A stretch of DNA of 64,000 bases from Pelorhabdus rhamnosifermentans (GTDB taxonomy: Bacteria; Bacillota; Negativicutes; UMGS1260). Where the stretch lies: assembly GCF_018835585.1 (NCBI RefSeq), contig NZ_JAHGVE010000016.1, positions 1 to 64,000 of the forward strand. Direction: 5' to 3'. A model generated the notes under the pieces. It made no database searches, was not told where the DNA came from, and saw only the letters and a program-made list of their open reading frames with translations. Position 1 is the first letter of the stretch. The number at the start of each line of letters is the position of its first letter. The position numbers and the translations under genes are program-made. Of this stretch, positions 27,183 to 35,899 are shown piece after piece.

Positions 27183-29123
27183 TTACTGTGAGACAAGCAC
27201 CTTGCCAGCCTCTGCTAAATCATAGCCACCTAGTGCTTCAACGTCACGACGAAATGCTGCTGATTTTAAAATATCAATAATTTCTTCAGCGCGTTCATCG
27301 CCCTCAGCAAAATTTAATATAATGTCATATTGCTCTTGAGCGATCGGAATAAACCCTAACTCCAAAGCCCTGGCTGCTGCACGAATTCCCATTCCCACAT
27401 CAGCCACCCCTCCGTCAATCGAAGCGGCCACGGCCATATGAGTTGCAACTTCCTGCCCGTAACCTATAATTTGCTCACCTTTCAATCCCAGCTTTGGCAG
27501 TTGATAATCAAGCAACATACGCGTTCCTGAACCCCGCTGGCGATTAACAAAACGCACATCCTCGCGGATAAGATCGGCTAAGCCGATAATATTTTTAGGA
27601 TTCCCCTGCGCAACAATCAGGCCCTGTTCCCGCTGCGCCAAATGTACCAATTTCCAATCCTTTTTTCCTGACAAATATTTTGACAAATAAGGCAGATTAT
27701 ACTGACCTGTTCTTTCATCAAGCAAATGAACACCTGCAATATGGGCTTCATTGTTGCGTATGGCCATCACTCCCCCCATACTGCCCACATTCGCGCAAGA
27801 AATTTTCACAGAAGACTGGCGATTTAGAAACACGCCCAAAATTTCCAGAGCCAAGTCATGGCTACCAATACTAAGCAGCGTATTTTCAGCCTGCCGACAC
27901 TTAATTAGCGACACATCCACTTTAGTTCCCGCGGAAAATCCACTACTATATTTCGGCACGCTTACAATTCCCTGCGCCTTAGTCAATGTAGAAATAATCC
28001 CTGCACCCCGTCCTAAGGGAGCAGCAACCATCCGTCCTTGTACCTCTCCAAGGGACACTCGCAAATATTCTTCCACTCCAAGGGGTGAAAAAACCTGCCT
28101 TGACAACACAGCTTGCACCTGTTGTGTTTTTTGTTCTGAAAGTTTTTGCCTCGCTAACAAAATATCCCGCACAAACAGTTCGGCTGTGAGCATCGTCGAG
28201 ACAGGATAACCAGGCAGAGCAATCACGGGTTTACCCTGGCAAACAGCCAACGCCACGGGTTTGCCAGGCTTTATTTCCACTCCATGCAACAATACCTCAC
28301 CTAACTGGGCCAATACAGTCGTTGTAAAATCAGCCGTTCCAGCCGAAGTCCCCGCATTGGTTATGACCATATCACACGTTTCCAGACACTGATTGATGGC
28401 CTCTTTTAAACAAATTTCATCATCACGCACAATTTCGTGCCTGTAAGGTTCTCCCCCCCAATCAACTACTGCAGCACTTAACATGTGGGAATTGACATCT
28501 AAAATAGCACCAGGCTTTAATTCTTGCCACGTTGCTACAAGTTCCGATCCAGTGGGAATAACGGCCACGCGAGGTCTCATCACAACAGATACCGTATCAA
28601 GTCCGGCAGCAAGTACCGCCGCTATATCAGGCGGTGTAATGACATGATATTCCGACAAAACCATCTCGTTCGCAACAATATCTTCGCCAATAATCCGAAC
28701 ATGTTGCCAGGGGGCAGCAGCAGCCATAATTTCCGCCTGACCACCACCTAGCAAAACGTCTTCTATCATAATCACTGCATCTGTTCCCTGTGGCAATACT
28801 TCGCCCGTATTGACGATATAACAGCCAAGTGGCGCAAAATCTTCTTCCTTTTGCCTAATGCTCAGCCGCTTAGGCTCCGTCTCTGACGCACCAAAAGTAT
28901 CCTGGGCCCGTACCGCAATTCCATCCATCGCTGAACCATTGTAATGAGGCACAGACTGCCTGGCATAAACACTGGTGGCAGTCACTCTACCAAGGGCCTG
29001 AGATACGGGAACTTCTTCCGTCGGCAAATGACAAAAGTAGCCACAGGAATCCAGCTTTCCCCACCAGGCCTGCTGCGCTTCCTGCCTGGAAACACAATTC
29101 AAATAAGCATTCACCTTAAGCAA
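27183..29123 (-). CDS. MoeA-type molybdopterin molybdenumtransferase fused to a PBP-like domain
   Basis: About 646 aa. Residues to about 400 are MoeA: YNGSAMDGIAV, NTGEVLPQGTDAVIMIED, IPTGSELV, TNAGTSAGTADFT, and KPGKPVALAVCQGKPVIALPGYPVS. From about 420 on lies a periplasmic-binding-protein-like domain (GSHDLALEILGVFLNRQ...NVGSMGGVMAIRNNEAHIAGVHLLD...VNRQRGSGTRMLLDY) like that of ModE-linked or LysR-like effector domains, here cytoplasmic. MoeA inserts Mo or W into adenylylated pterin; the extra domain could bind oxyanion. TTG at 29123 follows GGAGG by 8 bp. A plain MoeA is immediately upstream, so the cell carries two copies side by side. Confidence 0.92.
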   Translation of the reverse strand: MLKVNAYLNCVSRQEAQQAWWGKLDSCGYFCHLPTEEVPVSQALGRVTATSVYARQSVPHYNGSAMDGIAVRAQDTFGASETEPKRLSIRQKEEDFAPLGCYIVNTGEVLPQGTDAVIMIEDVLLGGGQAEIMAAAAPWQHVRIIGEDIVANEMVLSEYHVITPPDIAAVLAAGLDTVSVVMRPRVAVIPTGSELVATWQELKPGAILDVNSHMLSAAVVDWGGEPYRHEIVRDDEICLKEAINQCLETCDMVITNAGTSAGTADFTTTVLAQLGEVLLHGVEIKPGKPVALAVCQGKPVIALPGYPVSTMLTAELFVRDILLARQKLSEQKTQQVQAVLSRQVFSPLGVEEYLRVSLGEVQGRMVAAPLGRGAGIISTLTKAQGIVSVPKYSSGFSAGTKVDVSLIKCRQAENTLLSIGSHDLALEILGVFLNRQSSVKISCANVGSMGGVMAIRNNEAHIAGVHLLDERTGQYNLPYLSKYLSGKKDWKLVHLAQREQGLIVAQGNPKNIIGLADLIREDVRFVNRQRGSGTRMLLDYQLPKLGLKGEQIIGYGQEVATHMAVAASIDGGVADVGMGIRAAARALELGFIPIAQEQYDIILNFAEGDERAEEIIDILKSAAFRRDVEALGGYDLAEAGKVLVSQ

Positions 29124-29141
29124 CAGACTTCCCTCCAATCG

Positions 29142-30377
29142 CTATTTTACCAATTCCACCTCTACCCAATCTTCACCATACAAGCCGCTCTTCATGTCAC
29201 CAATATGGACAATCCCGTCGGCCTCAAGATAAGTGCTAATCAATCCGGACTTGCCAAAAATAGGTTCAGCCCAATAGCCATCGTCCCGCCGTAACAACTT
29301 CACTCGAATAAAATCATCTCGCCCCGGTGCCGAAGCAACGTTACGCGTAATCCGTGCTATAATCCGATGTTCTGGCTCCAACTGTTCGTGCCCTAATAAC
29401 CCGGCAATAGCTGGTTTAACCAAGGCTTGGCAAATGGTCATGGCTGATACAGGATGTCCAGGCAACCCAAATACAGGTACACCTCCTACTATCCCGAAAA
29501 TAGTTGGCTTCCCTGGTTTAACAGCAATACCATGTAAAAACACACTTGCTTGTTCAAATGATTGAATCACGCGTACCGTATGATCCCGCGTTCCAACGGA
29601 ACTTCCTCCTGATATCAGTACCATCTGACTTCCAGTCAAAGCTTCGGTCATTGCTGTCTTAAGTGCCTCATAGCTGTCAGGCACAATGCCACAGCGCCGC
29701 ACAGTGCAGCCTGCCTGCTCAAGCATAGCTGCCAAAACATAGGAATTAATATCGCGAATCTGACTGTCCACAATCACTTCGCTCACATCGACAACTTCAT
29801 CACCTGTCGAAATAATCGCGACTTCCGGTTTTTTTCTAACAGAAACAGAACTATAACCGCAAGCCGCAAGTGCACCCATGACTTGTGGTGAAATCATTTG
29901 ACCGCGCCGCAAAATAACACCATTTATCTTAAAATCTTCGCCTTTAACAATAACATTTTCACCAGGCGCTACAGCTTTTAACACAAGCAAAGAATGATTA
30001 TCGGGATTTTCAGTATATTCGACCATGACAACGGCATCGGCCCCTTGAGGCAGCTTCCCACCTGTAGGCATCGCAACTGCCTGCCCCGACTGCACGCTTA
30101 AGTCGGTCTGTTGCCCCATCAAGACTTCGCCGATCAAATTTAATAATACAGGGACCCCTTCAGCCGCCCCAAAAGTATCGGCGCTTCTTACAGCAAAACC
30201 GTCAACAGTCGAACGGCTAAAGGGCGGTAAATCGTCTTTCGATACAATGTCAACAGCGACGGTTCTGCCTAAACACTCAGGCAGAGGTAATGTTTCCGTC
30301 CTAACTACCGTCTCAGGTAGATGACTTAAAACAAGCTGAAGTGCTCCCGAAAGAGAGATGCAATGACTAAATTCCAT
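29142..30377 (-). CDS. moeA: Molybdopterin molybdenumtransferase MoeA
   Basis: A 411-aa MoeA without fusion. Motifs in order: FSRSTVDGFAVRSADTFG, MPTGGKLPQGADAVVMVEYTE, IISTGDEVVDV, ISGGSSVGTRDHT, KPGKPTIFGIVGGVPVFGLPGHPVS. ATG at 30377 follows AAAGGAGG by 6 bp and overlaps the mobB stop by 11 bp. It ligates molybdate or tungstate to AMP-pterin. In this W-rich context it may be specialised for tungsten while the fused copy handles the other metal, or the reverse; sequence alone does not decide. Confidence 0.93.
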   Translation of the reverse strand: MEFSHCISLSGALQLVLSHLPETVVRTETLPLPECLGRTVAVDIVSKDDLPPFSRSTVDGFAVRSADTFGAAEGVPVLLNLIGEVLMGQQTDLSVQSGQAVAMPTGGKLPQGADAVVMVEYTENPDNHSLLVLKAVAPGENVIVKGEDFKINGVILRRGQMISPQVMGALAACGYSSVSVRKKPEVAIISTGDEVVDVSEVIVDSQIRDINSYVLAAMLEQAGCTVRRCGIVPDSYEALKTAMTEALTGSQMVLISGGSSVGTRDHTVRVIQSFEQASVFLHGIAVKPGKPTIFGIVGGVPVFGLPGHPVSAMTICQALVKPAIAGLLGHEQLEPEHRIIARITRNVASAPGRDDFIRVKLLRRDDGYWAEPIFGKSGLISTYLEADGIVHIGDMKSGLYGEDWVEVELVK

Positions 30378-31125
30378 GCTTTTCCTCCTTTGACGTACCA
30401 AAACACCCCAGCTGACATCCCGTAATCTTTATGCCTTTGTCATCAGCAGCTTGTCCAACTACGCTCCCTTTCACACCAAATTTTTCAGCCAAAGCCAATG
30501 CCTGCGGACAAGGCACCTTTCCATCTTGTGCCATATCCAACAAGCGTTTTTTAATCATTTCGTAAAATTCCACTGTATTTGAGCCCTCGTTCTTATTTAC
30601 AGCAGCTTCTTTGCTCTTCATTGCATCCTCCGTTCCTACTTTGCCAATAACACGTTCCACTAAAAAATCAGCCATCAAAGCAGAATCCTCTAAACTAAAA
30701 TGCGGCACATCTTTATAACAAATCTTATCAGACACAAGTGCCAATAGTTCTTCTTTAGCGCACAGCGGCTCAATGCAAACAGCCCGTCGAAATACTTCAA
30801 TTTTCCGTTTATTTTCCCGTTTGTACCCTTCGGTAAAAATAATATCCACATCCGTAATATAAGCTGCAACGGCGTCAAGCGATAATTCTTGTTCCACCCG
30901 TTTAATCATGGCCACTTTCTGAGGTGAAGAAATACAGACAACATCAGCACCTGCCTGTGCATGCCGCCAAGTATCCTTGCCTGGTTTGTCTATTTCAAAT
31001 CCATGCACATCATGTTTGATTACCGCAACCTTATAACCTCGCCGTTTCATCTCAACAATCAACTTTTCAAGATAAGTCGTCTTGCCACAATTAGACCGTC
31101 CCACAACTGAAATTACTGGTATCAT
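30367..31125 (-). CDS. mobB: MobB-like GTP-binding protein with C-terminal extension
   Basis: 252 aa. The first 165 or so residues are MobB: P-loop GRSNCGKTT at the N-terminus, VIKHDVHGFEIDKPGKDTWRHAQAGA, and DIIFTEGYKRENKRKIEVFR. MobB binds GTP and assists formation of the guanine dinucleotide cofactor. The last 85 residues are an extra domain (MIKKRLLDMAQDGKVPCPQ...LAEKFGVKGSVVG...ITGCQLGCF) with a winged-helix-like look and a CQLGC cysteine pair, which could bind metal. It is the first gene of the moeA-moeA-tupABC run. Confidence 0.9.
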   Translation of the reverse strand: MIPVISVVGRSNCGKTTYLEKLIVEMKRRGYKVAVIKHDVHGFEIDKPGKDTWRHAQAGADVVCISSPQKVAMIKRVEQELSLDAVAAYITDVDIIFTEGYKRENKRKIEVFRRAVCIEPLCAKEELLALVSDKICYKDVPHFSLEDSALMADFLVERVIGKVGTEDAMKSKEAAVNKNEGSNTVEFYEMIKKRLLDMAQDGKVPCPQALALAEKFGVKGSVVGQAADDKGIKITGCQLGCFGTSKEEKHGI

Positions 31126-31255
31126 ATCATCACTCCAAGAAATGACTTCGATTTGAGAGGATATTCACTAAACAATATGAAAGTTCCTGCTTTCATAAGC
31201 AGGAAACTTCGCTAATCTAATTTGCGCCAAAATCTCTAGAATCTTACACTGATAA

Positions 31256-31288
31256 GTAAAAAAAGCGGGAAGCAAAAGCCTCCACGCC
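31256..31288 (-). terminator. Probable terminator after AOR
   Basis: On the minus strand GCGTGGAGGC / GCTTCCCGC form an imperfect stem with a TTTT loop, followed by seven T. It starts 23 bp beyond the AOR stop. Confidence 0.6.
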
Positions 31289-31310
31289 TCCATACAGTAA
31301 AACATAGCAA

Positions 31311-33050
31311 TCAAAAATTGAAAACTTCATCGATTTCTTCGGGGGTAAAGTCCCAAACTACGTTATGTGGCGGACAAGGTTCATATTCGAAGAATTCGGG
31401 CAAACGGTCATGAGCATTCGTAAAGCCCGCTGCCGCGTTAAATGCACGTTCAACCTTAAGGACCGACTTACCTAGAGCCGTTACATCATCACCAGTTAAG
31501 GATAGACCGTAGCGGGCATTGATCATATCGATGAGCGCGTTGAATCCTTCTGGAATATCAAGAATAGCAAGGGCAATGAAAAGGCACATTCCAGTACTAT
31601 CCACAGCCGCCGTGGCGATTTGCAAATTTCTCGACAGCTCCACTTGACCTTCCTTCTTAAGTGGATCAACGTAGCCGCCAATTTTCAATATATTCGTAGC
31701 AATGCAGTAACCAGAAGTATGATCAGCCCCCATTGGAGTCGTAGCATAGGTCAGACCAATCCCTTTAACCGAACGGGGATCGTACGCGGGAATAGCCTGA
31801 TCCTTAACAACCGGAGTCCGAAAAAGGCCACACACTTTGCCAACAATAGCGGTACCTCCACCGATTATCCGGCCCAGCGGAGTGGGAACAGCAATTTGCT
31901 TGACAGCATCCAAAGCAGCCTTGCCGTCATTCCAAGGAAGCAGTCCTCCTTCAACAGCCGTCGCGATAGCAACAGAAACATCGATAGCATCTACACCGAG
32001 ATCATCCATAGCACGGTCAATGTAAGCAATATCATCCAAGTCTTGAATACCCGCGCCAGCGCCCAAAGCCCAGACAGTTTCATACTCAAAACCACTAGTA
32101 ATATATTTTCCCTTCTTATCAGGATACCACTGAGAGCAGCGGATGATACACCCTGCATGACAACCGTGAGATACTTTGCCCTCGCCCCCTCGCTCAGTGA
32201 TTGTGGCATTGAGCGTTTCACCAGAAAATTTGTCATTCCAGTCAATACGTCCCCCGGTAAAATTTCGGGCAGGCAATCCACCCGCTTCATTCAAGAGGTT
32301 GACAAGCACATCTGTACCATAGGCAGGTAAAGCTTTACCTGTAACAGGATGAGTAAGAAGCGCCTTGGCAAATACTTTTGCCGCTGCTTGAAATTCTGCC
32401 GGATTCGCGATCGTCACGCCAGGTGCACCCGTATCGTCAATAACGAGAGCTTTTACCTTTTTGGAACCCATGACTGCCCCCAGACCGCCCCGCCCCGCAC
32501 TGCGAATGTGCCCTTCGGGATCTTTAAATGAGATGTTGGCAGTAGGCAAGCGATATTCACCAGCCGGACCAGCCAGAGCGATACCCACTTTCGCACCATA
32601 TTTTTCACTTAAAACTTCAATTGCCTGATAGTTACCACAGCCGCCAATAATTTCAGCAGGAGCCTCATCAATCGTTACGCCATTTATATCAATTTTAATT
32701 ACGTAGAACTTGTCTTCAGCAGGCATTCCTTCAATAACAAGAGCTTTGATACCGAGTTTAGCCATCTTTTGAGAAAAAGTTCCACCCGTGTTACTTTCCT
32801 TAATGGTGCCTGTCAAGGGGCTCTTGGCGCCTACAGAGAGTCGACCAGACTGAGAAGCCGTCGTGCCGCCAAGTAATCCAGGGGCAAATATCAGCTTATT
32901 GTTTTTTCCTAGTGCATGGCAAGTCGGCTTCACTTCATCGTTAACAAAGTTAGACGTAAGACAACGGCCTCCCATGCTTACGTACTTCTCTGGAACCTCA
33001 TTCATTGCAACTGCTTTTTCCGTCATGTTCACGCGGATAAACTTTTTCAT
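31311..33050 (-). CDS. aor: Tungsten-dependent aldehyde:ferredoxin oxidoreductase
   Basis: A 579-aa AOR-family enzyme of typical length. It has the N-terminal pterin-binding domain (GGRCLTSNFV, GLLGGTTASQSGRLSVGAKSPLTG, GRGGLGAVMGSKKVKALV). The [4Fe-4S] cysteines lie in SHGCHAGCIIRC, with the fourth in STGMCLF. The second pterin region includes DVSVAIATAVEGGLL and TTPMGADHTSGY. It binds tungsten by two pterins and interconverts aldehydes and carboxylic acids with ferredoxin in the cytoplasm. ATG at 33050 follows GAGGAGG. It is preceded by a structured leader with its own terminator and lies between the moaD-hesA pair and the mob-moe-tup run. Confidence 0.95.
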   Translation of the reverse strand: MKKFIRVNMTEKAVAMNEVPEKYVSMGGRCLTSNFVNDEVKPTCHALGKNNKLIFAPGLLGGTTASQSGRLSVGAKSPLTGTIKESNTGGTFSQKMAKLGIKALVIEGMPAEDKFYVIKIDINGVTIDEAPAEIIGGCGNYQAIEVLSEKYGAKVGIALAGPAGEYRLPTANISFKDPEGHIRSAGRGGLGAVMGSKKVKALVIDDTGAPGVTIANPAEFQAAAKVFAKALLTHPVTGKALPAYGTDVLVNLLNEAGGLPARNFTGGRIDWNDKFSGETLNATITERGGEGKVSHGCHAGCIIRCSQWYPDKKGKYITSGFEYETVWALGAGAGIQDLDDIAYIDRAMDDLGVDAIDVSVAIATAVEGGLLPWNDGKAALDAVKQIAVPTPLGRIIGGGTAIVGKVCGLFRTPVVKDQAIPAYDPRSVKGIGLTYATTPMGADHTSGYCIATNILKIGGYVDPLKKEGQVELSRNLQIATAAVDSTGMCLFIALAILDIPEGFNALIDMINARYGLSLTGDDVTALGKSVLKVERAFNAAAGFTNAHDRLPEFFEYEPCPPHNVVWDFTPEEIDEVFNF

Positions 33051-33083
33051 AATAGCCCTCCTCAATTATTTAATTTGGATTAT

Positions 33084-33117
33084 AACAAAAGGAAGCCCGT
33101 ATAAACGGACTTCCTTT
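33084..33117 (-). terminator. Terminator hairpin in the AOR leader (attenuator)
   Basis: GGAAGTCCGT/ACGGGCTTCC forms a stem with a 4-nt loop, followed by TTTTGTT on the minus strand. It ends about 35 bp before the AOR start codon, upstream of the gene it would silence. That placement implies conditional termination. Confidence 0.75.
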
Positions 33118-33126
33118 GCGCAATGG

Positions 33127-33230
33127 CAGGTGCGAAAATTCCTTTTCGCACCCTGTTTACTATTACCGAGCTGGCAATAGTAAATCGGAACTCTTATTAA
33201 AATACGTTCGTTTCAAATTGCTAAACTCCT
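33127..33230 (-). promoter_or_regulatory. Structured leader RNA of AOR, candidate riboswitch
   Basis: Two abutting perfect or near-perfect hairpins (33127-33155, arms CAGGTGCGAAAA; 33156-33184, arms TTTACTATT) precede the terminator at 33084-33117. Further unpaired conserved-looking sequence runs to about 33230 (AGGAGTTTAGC, AGAGTTCCG). I could not match it to the Moco riboswitch or any other class I know. Confidence 0.5.
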
Positions 33231-33236
33231 GCAAAG

Positions 33237-33259
33237 AAAAACTGTTATTAACAGTTTTT
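33237..33259. terminator. Symmetric terminator after the hesA/moeB-like gene
   Basis: AAAAACTGTTA and its complement TAACAGTTTTT are separated by one base and lie 67 bp beyond the stop of the adenylyltransferase gene. T-runs occur on both strands. It would separate moaD-hesA from AOR. Confidence 0.6.
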
Positions 33260-33325
33260 TCGTACTTTTTCGCCATTCTTTATTATTCCATTGCTGGGAA
33301 TCTTTCCTGGTTTTCCTCAATAATA

Positions 33326-34057
33326 TTATTTCATATTCAAAATATCAAAAATGTTCAGTTCCGTATCAAAATACAACATTTTATTACGAAGGGGCTCCCC
33401 GATTCCAGTAATAATTTTCACCACTTCCTGTACTTGAAGCGAAGCCGCTAAAGCTGGAGTGGCCGACGGGTTTCCCAACACCACTTCCACACCCCGATTT
33501 GTTTCAGGCACAACCTTATATAGATTTCCAAGACTCCGATCCCCCGGCATGATGGTCATGACTTGACCTGTAAATCCGGCAATAGCCGCATATACAAGTG
33601 GTATACCTAACTGATTGGCGACACTCGCCAATAACAGCCGAGAATGAAAATTATCCAGAGCATCCACGATGACATCCAAACCACCAAGCAAGTCTTCAGC
33701 ATTTTTTTCATCCAGCATAGCATGAACGGCTTCTACTTGGACATCACTATTAATCGCAGCGATGCGCTCAGCAGCAACACTCGCTTTATTAACACCTAGA
33801 TTTTGCTCGTTAGAAAGAATTTGGCGGTTGAAGTTATGGCGAGCAAACGTATCGCCATCAATAATCTTTAGGTAACCTATTCCCATCCTCGCCAACAATT
33901 CAATGACTGTACCCCCGAGACCACCCGCACCAACGACTGCCACTCTCGCTTGCAGCAAACGTGTCTGTCCCTGAATTCCAACGGTACCTTGATTACGCAA
34001 ATAACGTTCTGGCATTTCATCTTTAGCTAAGAGCTTTAAAGATTCTTCGTTCGACAT
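33326..34057 (-). CDS. HesA/MoeB/ThiF-family adenylyltransferase
   Basis: A 243-aa E1-like enzyme. It has the nucleotide-binding GAGGLGG motif after VAVV, the family Asp/Arg/Asn set (IDGDTFARHNFNRQIL) and the VDALDNFHSRLLL segment. It lacks the two CxxC zinc pairs usual in MoeB, so HesA type fits better. It adenylates the C-terminal Gly of the adjacent MoaD-like carrier for sulfur transfer to the pterin. The two genes abut without spacing, upstream of AOR, so this pair likely serves the tungsten cofactor. Confidence 0.92.
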   Translation of the reverse strand: MSNEESLKLLAKDEMPERYLRNQGTVGIQGQTRLLQARVAVVGAGGLGGTVIELLARMGIGYLKIIDGDTFARHNFNRQILSNEQNLGVNKASVAAERIAAINSDVQVEAVHAMLDEKNAEDLLGGLDVIVDALDNFHSRLLLASVANQLGIPLVYAAIAGFTGQVMTIMPGDRSLGNLYKVVPETNRGVEVVLGNPSATPALAASLQVQEVVKIITGIGEPLRNKMLYFDTELNIFDILNMK

Positions 34058-34294
34058 TTAGCCACCTCCTACGGGCGGAAACAGACCAACCCGATCACCA
34101 TCAGTTAATCGCTCATCAAACTCACGACCTAAACCATTTATCATAATCAAGTGAATCTCTGCCGGGTCCATTTTCAATTGTTTTACTAAATCAAGCACAG
34201 TAATACGCTCAGGTACCGTGAGCGATATGATTCCGTTCAAACTATTAGGCGCATAACGCCGCAGAGTCGCATATAAACGCACTTCCAATACCAT
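34058..34294 (-). CDS. MoaD/ThiS-like sulfur carrier protein
   Basis: A 78-aa ubiquitin-fold protein ending in GGG (FPPVGGG), the substrate end that becomes an adenylate and then a thiocarboxylate. EVRLYATLRRYAP and VLDLVKQLKM are typical MoaD N-terminal features. ATG at 34294 is chosen because GGAGGTG is 8 bp upstream; the TTG two codons earlier is too close. It abuts the HesA-type gene. Confidence 0.92.
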   Translation of the reverse strand: MVLEVRLYATLRRYAPNSLNGIISLTVPERITVLDLVKQLKMDPAEIHLIMINGLGREFDERLTDGDRVGLFPPVGGG

Positions 34295-34481
34295 ATACAA
34301 GTCACCTCCAAGAATTATTGAACTGAGAACTCTACCCCATCATTCGCCAAAAAAACCTATTTTCCTTCGAATCACTGCTGCAATATTAACTTCTCCCAAC
34401 GTCAATGCTTTGTATACTTTTCTGTCTAGTTTAGTGTTTGCGATTTTGCACACTTTTACATAATAAATTTCAACTTCACTT

Positions 34482-34832
34482 TTAGCTATTATGATTGACT
34501 AAAACACCCACTTGCCCTTTGAAAGGTAGCCATTCTTTATAGCTTTCAGCAGTATTTGGTATCAGCTTCATTTTGTTAATGCCTGCCCTTGTTGATTTAT
34601 ATTCTGATATTAATTGATTTTCCTTTTGACAAACATGAATTTCTGCAATTAATCCTACTGACTTTAGTGCTAGAATATGTGTTTTTATCGTTTTCGTACA
34701 ACATTGTCTTTCATTACCATATTCTAACTTAATGAGCTTGATAATCTCATCTGTATTAATTATTTTAAGTTGAATACTTCTTTCGCAAATTAATTGAAGC
34801 ATTCTAAACTTCATGGGTAATTTCATTTTCAT
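34482..34832 (-). CDS. Small probable winged-helix protein, 116 aa
   Basis: Family not recognised. The first 85 residues are helical and Lys/Ile-rich, with a plausible winged-helix order (MLQLICERS...TDEIIKLIKLEYG...TIKTHILALKSVGLIAEIHV...LISEYKSTRAGINKM). This suggests a DNA-binding regulator. It starts 4 bp after the DMT permease stop, so they are co-transcribed. Base composition is more AT-rich than the Mo/W genes nearby, as in the neighbouring acetyltransferase and permease. Confidence 0.6.
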   Translation of the reverse strand: MKMKLPMKFRMLQLICERSIQLKIINTDEIIKLIKLEYGNERQCCTKTIKTHILALKSVGLIAEIHVCQKENQLISEYKSTRAGINKMKLIPNTAESYKEWLPFKGQVGVLVNHNS

Positions 34833-34836
34833 ACGA

Positions 34837-35832
34837 TTACTCCTTATATTCTCTTAATGTTAGCATTCCTTTTGGGTTTCCCGAAACCAAAATAGCTCCA
34901 AATACAATGACCAAACAGCCAATAATTAAATTGGGTGAAGCATGCACGCCATTGATCAACCAGTCTAATATAATCACCCAAATAGGATAAGTAATATTAA
35001 GAGCCATTGCTCTGCCTACGCCAGTCATACTTAAGCCAAGGTACCAACTGATATACGATACACTACACACTATCCCTGCTGCTATTAAAACCAGCACATT
35101 AGAGGCTGTAAAGGAATGAACTAATAATTCAAATCCGTTTATAAACGGAATAACAAAAAATATATACATCAAAAAGGACACGGTCTGTCGAACTGAAATC
35201 GCTATCTCAGGATCAACGACGTCCATGGCATAAGCACCAAAAACACCTTCTAAACCCCAGCCCAGGGCAGCTATAAAAGCAAATACGACGCCTAAATAAA
35301 ACGTAGAATGGACGGTATTCGTTGGTGACACATATCCTGTAATAATGGCTCCCGCAACACATAACAAAATTCCGATTAAAGTTCTTTTATTTAATTTTTC
35401 TTTAAGAAACATTACAGCTAAAATTGTTCCAATAGCAGGATATGAAGAAGTGATAACTGCTGTATAAGAAGCGCCTGCCATATTAATTCCAAGCAAATAT
35501 CCAGACATGGCTACAGGTCCACTAAGCACTGCAGAAATAATAATAAGTACACCCATTTTACTAAATAAGCATCTACCAAATTCTTTCGTTTTACCTGTAT
35601 AAAAATTATAAAGTAAAATAAAAAAAGACGAAAATCCGGTATGTATGCAGGCTGCTATCAGAGAAGCTTGCATAGCAGTATTAGGATCATTAAATGGATA
35701 CTTCGTTAATAAATAACCAAGCAATACAGCATCCATTCCCCAGGTTATACCTGAAATCAAACAATTCCCTATCCCCCTTTTAGCATAATGCAAATCTCTT
35801 TTTAATGTTAAGCTAGCTACAGTTTCCAACAT
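34837..35832 (-). CDS. DMT-superfamily (EamA) transporter
   Basis: A 331-aa protein with ten hydrophobic helices in two EamA repeats. The first repeat ends in SYPAIGTILAVMFLKEKLNKRTLIGILLCVAGA and the second in ALNITYPIWVIILDWLINGVHASPNLIIGCLVIVFGAI. Family members export or import amino acids, nucleosides and other metabolites; substrate unknown. AAAGGA precedes the ATG. It sits between an acetyltransferase and a small regulator-like gene, in a segment that contains a serine recombinase and may be acquired. Confidence 0.88.
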   Translation of the reverse strand: MLETVASLTLKRDLHYAKRGIGNCLISGITWGMDAVLLGYLLTKYPFNDPNTAMQASLIAACIHTGFSSFFILLYNFYTGKTKEFGRCLFSKMGVLIIISAVLSGPVAMSGYLLGINMAGASYTAVITSSYPAIGTILAVMFLKEKLNKRTLIGILLCVAGAIITGYVSPTNTVHSTFYLGVVFAFIAALGWGLEGVFGAYAMDVVDPEIAISVRQTVSFLMYIFFVIPFINGFELLVHSFTASNVLVLIAAGIVCSVSYISWYLGLSMTGVGRAMALNITYPIWVIILDWLINGVHASPNLIIGCLVIVFGAILVSGNPKGMLTLREYKE

Positions 35833-35899
35833 TCATGGTTCCTTTCATACAACAGAGGCCAATTTAAAAGACTTTCACCTGTTTTTATCAGCGAAAGTC

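Noticed and set aside
31179-31210. Strong hairpin (GAAAGTTCCTGC...GCAGGAAACTTC) between AOR and mobB, considered as a terminator
   Set aside because: No T-run on the minus strand, and a better AOR terminator lies at 31256-31288. It could be a regulatory structure before mobB, but nothing more can be said.
31620-32330. 236-codon plus-strand ORF opposite AOR
   Set aside because: Long only because of the codon use of the AOR gene; no ribosome binding site and no recognisable motif.
33084-33235. Moco/Tuco riboswitch upstream of AOR
   Set aside because: The conserved boxes I know for that family are not visible, so the leader is reported only as unassigned.
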